A DNA stretch of 64,000 bases, taken from NCBI GenBank assembly GCA_040954595.2, contig CM082577.2, positions 2,790,001 to 2,854,000 on the forward strand, written 5' to 3'. The notes under the pieces were generated by a model that was not told the DNA's origin, ran no database searches, and saw only the letters and a list, made by a program, of their open reading frames with translations. Below are positions 59,998 through 64,000 of the stretch, piece by piece; the stretch's first letter is position 1; every line of letters starts with the position of its first letter. This DNA comes from Balanoglossus misakiensis. Lineage: Eukaryota > Hemichordata. The translations under genes were made by a program, and so were the position numbers.

Positions 59998-62980
59998 CTG
60001 AAAAAATTGCATATCAGATAAAAACAATCAACCAATATACACAAAAGTCAACTGAGTACTTGATTAAATTTCACACTATACATCCATGAATGGTTTCCAA
60101 ATTCCGGGATTTTCCGTGAGCATTTCAAACCCCGTAGTAGCACTTGCTTACCTCCTATGCTGCTGGCTGGAACTTGTCGCACAAACTCCACCGACTGCTG
60201 CTGGGACGATGCAAACGCTGACTTTCTGGCTGCTTGATCTGGCTGCTGTTGCTGCTGCTGACCAGGTAGTCTGCAAAGACATGAGTGAAGATTGTGTGAC
60301 AATTAGCCGTCTCTGTAGACAAGTCAAGCATGTGTCACTTTCTGAAAATTTCATCTTGCATTGAACACTTCAAACGTACCTTCTAAATCCTTGTTCCGAG
60401 TACGCACGGAATGGCGGAGGCTGCTGCACAGCGCTGGCCGGCACAGCCATTCCGGGGTGTGAAGAGACTTGCTGCAGGGGTCCTGGATAGGTCGGTGTCT
60501 GGGGTGTGCTTGCGTGTTGCATGGGCAAGTCCAGCAGGGCTCCGATACATTCCATCTTGCGCTGTCGTGCTCTTGTGCGACCTGTGGCAGAAAACCCAAA
60601 CGTTTTAATGTGGTTTATTTACCATAGTGGAATTTTTGATTAGTGTTTTAATCTGCCAGTGTTTTTTATCCAGGATGTCACAATATTGTTGGTCTAAAAT
60701 GAATTTGAACAGAGGTAAATAATGTGGAAACTACAGAACTTTCTGTACTGAAATTTCGGCGGGAAAGTGTCAACAACAGAAGTTGTAGCCGCAAGTACAG
60801 TTACAGCAATGTCTGACCTTTGGTTAATCTCTGCTTGGCTGCCATGCATCGGATGTGATCATCAAAGATGAATCTTGCCGCCAGTAATGGAGTCGGCTTC
60901 ACATGGGCGCTGTTTGCTCTTTTGTGAATTGTGACACGCAGGGATCGGCTGTCTTCCTTGTCGCCAGTGACTTCAACATCCTGAAACAAGAAGACAAACT
61001 ACAGTGTGATGCTGTCTGCAATGGTAGGCCAGACCAGAGTCGACTGGCAATCTCACACATGACATCGTTGAAATTTTTTTCTTACTTAAAGTATGAATAT
61101 TTCTAAAAAAATGTTTTTCTGGTGAAACTAAAAGAATACGATCACATACAACATGTATTTTGGTAGTAGAGACAAAATTCTATCAACAGTCCAGGAGGCT
61201 TCAACACAAAAAAATACCAAGACGGCATGGTTCTCATACGCAGACAAACTTTCAGCCTACACAATCGCTCAGACTGCCCATATATGGAGGTTAAAAATCC
61301 TTACTTGTAGAGGACCAGCAAAGGATGCCACACCCCATCCTAACTTCTTGCTATCTGGTTCAACCAGGATGAGTTGCAATGGATCAATCACCAGAAAGCG
61401 GCGTTGTCGTTTTGGCCTGCAAAAAAAATATGGACAGTCACATCTTCAAGAAATAGAGGTTATTAAAGGGGAAATCCGTCGTAGCTGATTTCTACATAAT
61501 TTGGTAGCTTTGATGTCACTCTTTCAGAAAAAAACATATTCGCCATGTATAGGTCGCGCGATTTTTTACAAAATCTAGAGAAAGTTCCAATATGGCGTTT
61601 ACTGTAATTTGAATCATGGGAAAAAAAGCGCCAGGACCAACTTCCGCCCACCTTAGTGTGGGTGATACCATTTTCCGATTGGTGTCACTGCGTCACAAGC
61701 TAAGCGTATTTGCATATTTTCGATGGGTTATAGCTCATGAAAACTGTCAATAGATGACAAATTTTCGACTTTGCTGATGATTGTTTATCAACTGATGCAA
61801 AGAACAAACAATAGCTATGAAAATACGCCTAGTCTGTCGCCCAGTGACACCTATCGGAGAATGGTATCACCCACACCATGGTGGGCGGAAGTTGGTCCTG
61901 GCGCTTTTTTTCCCATGATTCAAATTACAGTAAACGCCATATTGGAAATTCTGCCAACTTTCCCTAGATTTTGTAAAAAATCGCGCGACCTATACATGGC
62001 GAATATGTTTTTTTCTGAAAGAGTGACATCAAAGCTACCAAATTATGTAGAAATCAGCTACAACGGATTTCCCCTTTAACCCACAAAGCGACAACATTTT
62101 AATGAAGATATTTTGTCCTTGCCGTGAAGTACAACCTTGTCACATATACATATCAAGGTGATGAAATACAAACAACTGACGTAAACCCTGCTATTTCCAA
62201 GAACCATGACTCGATAGGGGAAGTGGTTCTGAAGATGTTACGCACGAAATACCCGGTCCTTGGGAGCCATCTATCCCTGCTTTCAATGACACTACACCCC
62301 CCGGAATACATTCGGATAGGAATGTGACATAGGGAAGGATTATCACAGATACTTACGTTGTTACCTTGTCTTTGTGAATCACGGTGCATGCAATGAGATC
62401 TCGGTTATCTGAAAAAGTAAGTGTAAGAAAACAAATCGAGGTGAAAAAAACATATATCAAAAACAATCACATCAGTAAACTGATCCTTTTGGACAATTTT
62501 CTTTCTACTTCAAATTATGTATCTGGTGTTATTCCATGATGAACCTGCTGTCACTGACACTGTACACATGCCATCTGGTTGCCTAGATACAGGGTTACAT
62601 TGGCAGACCTACGTGTAAGCATATTTTATAATGATTGTAATGTACAAATCACAATAATTAACTTGTGAATCCAGATAATTTTTTTTCTTCAAAGTCTTGC
62701 AAAAAATACTCCCAGATCTGCTTGCATTTTTATGCTAACATTACGAGACAGGGATGTTGAGCATCTTTATCAATTTTTATTTTCTCCAAATCCTGCAGAA
62801 ACGCCTACACGTCTGCCTTCAATTTCCCCTGCAGAGCTAATAGGCACAGCGCGACTTACTAAGATCCAACTTGTCTGCGATCCTGACTAGCTCCTCTTGT
62901 TTTGTCAATGGCAGTCTGTTCTCTGCTTCGCCGATCAGCGTCAGCGACAAGTCTCGGAGGAGAAAAAACACCCGTATTGC
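58739..62980 (-). CDS. CLEC16A: CLEC16A, 3' half (gene span within window)
   Basis: Seven - strand exons join in frame, in transcript order: 62980-62860, 62408-62357, 61416-61305, 60980-60818, 60581-60380, 60270-60152 and 59997-58739 (stop). CLEC16A (Drosophila ema) is an endosome/lysosome-associated protein needed for autophagy, mitophagy and endosomal maturation; its N-terminal FPL domain lies beyond the right edge of the window. Diagnostic conserved segments are AIRVFFLLRDLSL, DLIACTVI, LVEPDSKKLGWGV, DVEVTGDKEDSRSL, FIFDDHIRCMAAKQRL, GALLDLP and SPSLSPAKEPPTSLLAEG, each with a close counterpart in the vertebrate protein. A long disordered C-tail follows. The gene converges on the SOCS gene 38 kb away. 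An extra exon at 63068-63169 is possible. Confidence 0.92.
60152..60270 (-). CDS. CLEC16A: CLEC16A exon, poly-Gln linker
   Basis: 119 nt; enters in phase 2, leaves in phase 1. Acceptor is ctttgcag, donor gtaagc. Encodes LPG followed by six Gln and then RKSAFASS, which parallels the RSVFAS region of the vertebrate protein. The Gln run is coded by mixed CAG/CAA. Confidence 0.82.
60380..60581 (-). CDS. CLEC16A: CLEC16A exon with GALLDLP motif
   Basis: 202 nt; enters in phase 1, leaves in phase 2. Begins RTRARQRKMECIGALLDLP, aligning with the basic helix and AALLDLP of vertebrate CLEC16A, then a Pro/Gln-rich stretch ending PFRAYSEQGFRR. Confidence 0.88.
60818..60980 (-). CDS. CLEC16A: CLEC16A exon, beta-rich PH-like segment
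   Basis: 163 nt; enters in phase 0, leaves in phase 1. Encodes DVEVTGDKEDSRSLRVTIHK and FIFDDHIRCMAAKQRLTKG, the best-conserved C-terminal part of the family. Acceptor ttgtttcag; donor gtcaga is weaker than its neighbours. Confidence 0.93.
61305..61416 (-). CDS. CLEC16A: CLEC16A exon with LVEPDSKKLGWGV
   Basis: 112 nt; enters in phase 2, ends in phase 0. Acceptor is tttttttgcag, donor gtaagg. Encodes RRFLVIDPLQLILVEPD and KLGWGVASFAGPLQ, matching QRFLAVDIYQMSLVEPD and LGWGVVKFAGLLQ in the human protein. Confidence 0.93.
61463..62079. mobile_element. 617-bp foldback element with about 235-bp inverted arms and TTAA ends, inside a CLEC16A intron
   Basis: TTAAAGGGGAAATCCG starts the left arm at 61463 and its inverse ends the right arm at 62079. 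The arms match closely to about 61700 and from about 61840, with a small indel near the middle (ctgcca present on one side). TTAA stands at both borders. The loop of about 140 bases contains an octamer-like ATTTGCAT and no transposase. Sits between exons 61305-61416 and 62357-62408. Confidence 0.75.
62357..62408 (-). CDS. CLEC16A: CLEC16A exon with DLIACTVIHKD
   Basis: 52 nt; enters in phase 1, leaves in phase 2. Acceptor is ctttttcag, donor gtaagt. Encodes NRDLIACTVIHKDKVTT, equivalent to SDLIACTVITKDGG in human CLEC16A. Confidence 0.9.
62860..62980 (-). CDS. CLEC16A: CLEC16A exon with AIRVFFLLRDLSL
   Basis: 121 nt; enters in phase 0, leaves in phase 1. Acceptor is cttgtttcag, donor gtaagt. 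Encodes AIRVFFLLRDLSLTLIGEAE and LPLTKQEELVRI, matching AIRVFFMLRSLSLQLRGE and LPLTREEDLI in the human protein. Confidence 0.93.
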
Positions 62981-63067
62981 CTGAAACAAGAACAGAGATT
63001 ATCCAGGTATATAAAAAAGATACAGATTGTCACATCAATCCTCGTTAAGTGCAAGTGACGTGATTAC

Positions 63068-63169
63068 CTTCCCAGGCTGTTCCGAGAACTGAGAAACCCA
63101 TCTTCCAATTTTCCAAGAATACCGGTGGCGTTTACACGGAAAGGGGATTAAAAGGTGATGATAGCCTTT
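63068..63169 (-). CDS. Candidate additional (cassette) exon of CLEC16A
   Basis: 102 nt = 34 codons, phase 0 at both ends, so it can be included or skipped without changing frame. Acceptor cgctttttttgtctag is strong; donor gtaatc is moderate. The open frame begins KGYHHLLIPFPCKRH and ends SQFSEQPGK, and would sit directly before AIRVFF. It does not resemble the vertebrate residues at this place (CGDVEKTRR type), so it may be lineage-specific or a false exon. Confidence 0.35.
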
Positions 63170-64000
63170 CTAGACAAAAAAAGCGATTTCACTTCTTGCA
63201 AACAGACGCAAGTTGTCACCATTAAATATCAGAGTTAAATTTATACCGAGCTTTTGCACAGCCAGTCATCCCGTTTAACAAATTACATATTATTCTGATG
63301 TTTGCTTTCAAAAATTACATTTCGATAAAGAAGATGACTTCTCATTGATTTAGCTGCACATGATCCCAATTTTAGAAATCAAGGTCAACATTGCTTTATT
63401 ACCACCATGTTTGTTTTGCTTGATTAAAGAATAAATTTATTGTGTGATACCCAATTTATGGCTTACGTTAGTCAAATCCACATAATTTTTTCAATTATTC
63501 CTAATCAAACATATGGCTGTTATCGAGTGTGCTTGTGTATTCAAATGTCACAGTGCTGTCACTGAGAAAAAACACAATATGGTGGCAGGTGTCGTCCGCA
63601 TGCAAATCAGAATATGTGGGTTTTAGAGTGGATATCTCGAAGCAGTGTATGCGTCATCAAACAGATTAATCTGTCCTGTGCCAGACATGATACGGGTAAA
63701 CATGAATGCAAGGGTGGAGGGCTTTGTTGACATCACTGTCTGATGAAGTGGCTGAGTGTCTGATGAGAGTCTAGTGGTGGGCGGATGCGTTGGGTTGGGC
63801 ACTGCGTTTACTCCGCTGTTTATTTTTGAGAAAATATGTATGCAAGGCAAGGCGGGTCTGATAATACAGTAATCAACAGAAACTTAACACAGGTTGATGC
63901 ATTTATTTTCATTGGATGTGTGGCTTTGTTTGCATTGGTTAAAATCTCAGTGGCATTTGTTCTCATAAGACTGTGAACTCTAGAGGGCGCTATTCAGATC
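63170..64000. other. CLEC16A intron, right edge
   Basis: No further CLEC16A exon was found up to the window end. The segment preceding AIRVFF in vertebrates (with TGIDF...RLPCG) is absent here and should lie beyond 64000. A GAGGGCGC motif lies at 63983-63990. Confidence 0.6.

Noticed and set aside
1-64000. CRISPR arrays, operons, phage or bacterial mobile systems
   Set aside because: Sequence is animal nuclear DNA; no spaced direct repeats or prokaryotic gene organisation were seen.

Overview
The window is animal nuclear DNA: genes are split by GT/AG introns, a histone gene ends in the metazoan histone 3' stem-loop, and the intergenic DNA is AT-rich and carries metazoan-type repeats (a Penelope-like element, a CR1/L2-like LINE tail, foldback and MITE-like elements). 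The proteins (SOCS family, CLEC16A, mitochondrial seryl-tRNA synthetase, a thyroglobulin type-1 repeat protein) and the compact gene structures suggest a marine invertebrate, possibly an invertebrate deuterostome such as a lancelet or acorn worm. The species cannot be fixed from sequence alone.

Layout. 1-6.5 kb, + strand: the 3' part of a multi-exon gene for a secreted mosaic protein with four thyroglobulin type-1 domains, two VWC/pacifastin-like cysteine modules and a C-terminal cysteine-rich module. Its introns contain a Penelope-like element with 247-bp inverted arms and a LINE 3' end that touches a splice acceptor. 6.7-8.4 kb, - strand: a single-exon mitochondrial seryl-tRNA synthetase (SARS2), tail-to-tail with the previous gene. 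10.0-10.6 kb, + strand: an intronless histone H1 with TATA box, stem-loop and purine-rich downstream element. 10.6-19.2 kb: no gene seen. 19.2-20.6 kb, + strand: a SOCS2/CISH-class suppressor of cytokine signalling in one coding exon, with two STAT-type sites and a palindromic kappaB-type site upstream. 20.6-58.7 kb: about 38 kb with no supported protein gene, holding several inverted-repeat elements and one isolated exon-like segment. 58.7-64 kb, - strand: the 3' half of CLEC16A (seven firmly placed coding exons and one candidate extra exon), whose 5' part lies beyond the right edge.

How they relate. SOCS and CLEC16A converge on the empty 38 kb. From memory, human CLEC16A and SOCS1 are also convergent neighbours, so this looks like an old linkage. 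The SOCS promoter motifs fit STAT-driven negative feedback on cytokine signalling. The other genes (tRNA charging in mitochondria, chromatin compaction, extracellular matrix or protease-inhibitor type protein) have no evident functional link. No operon-like or CRISPR-like system is present. The most unusual items are the identical inverted arms of the Penelope-like element, the LINE tail forming part of a coding exon's acceptor region, the paired loss of one disulfide in a thyroglobulin domain, a possible additional CLEC16A exon, and TTAA-flanked foldback elements.
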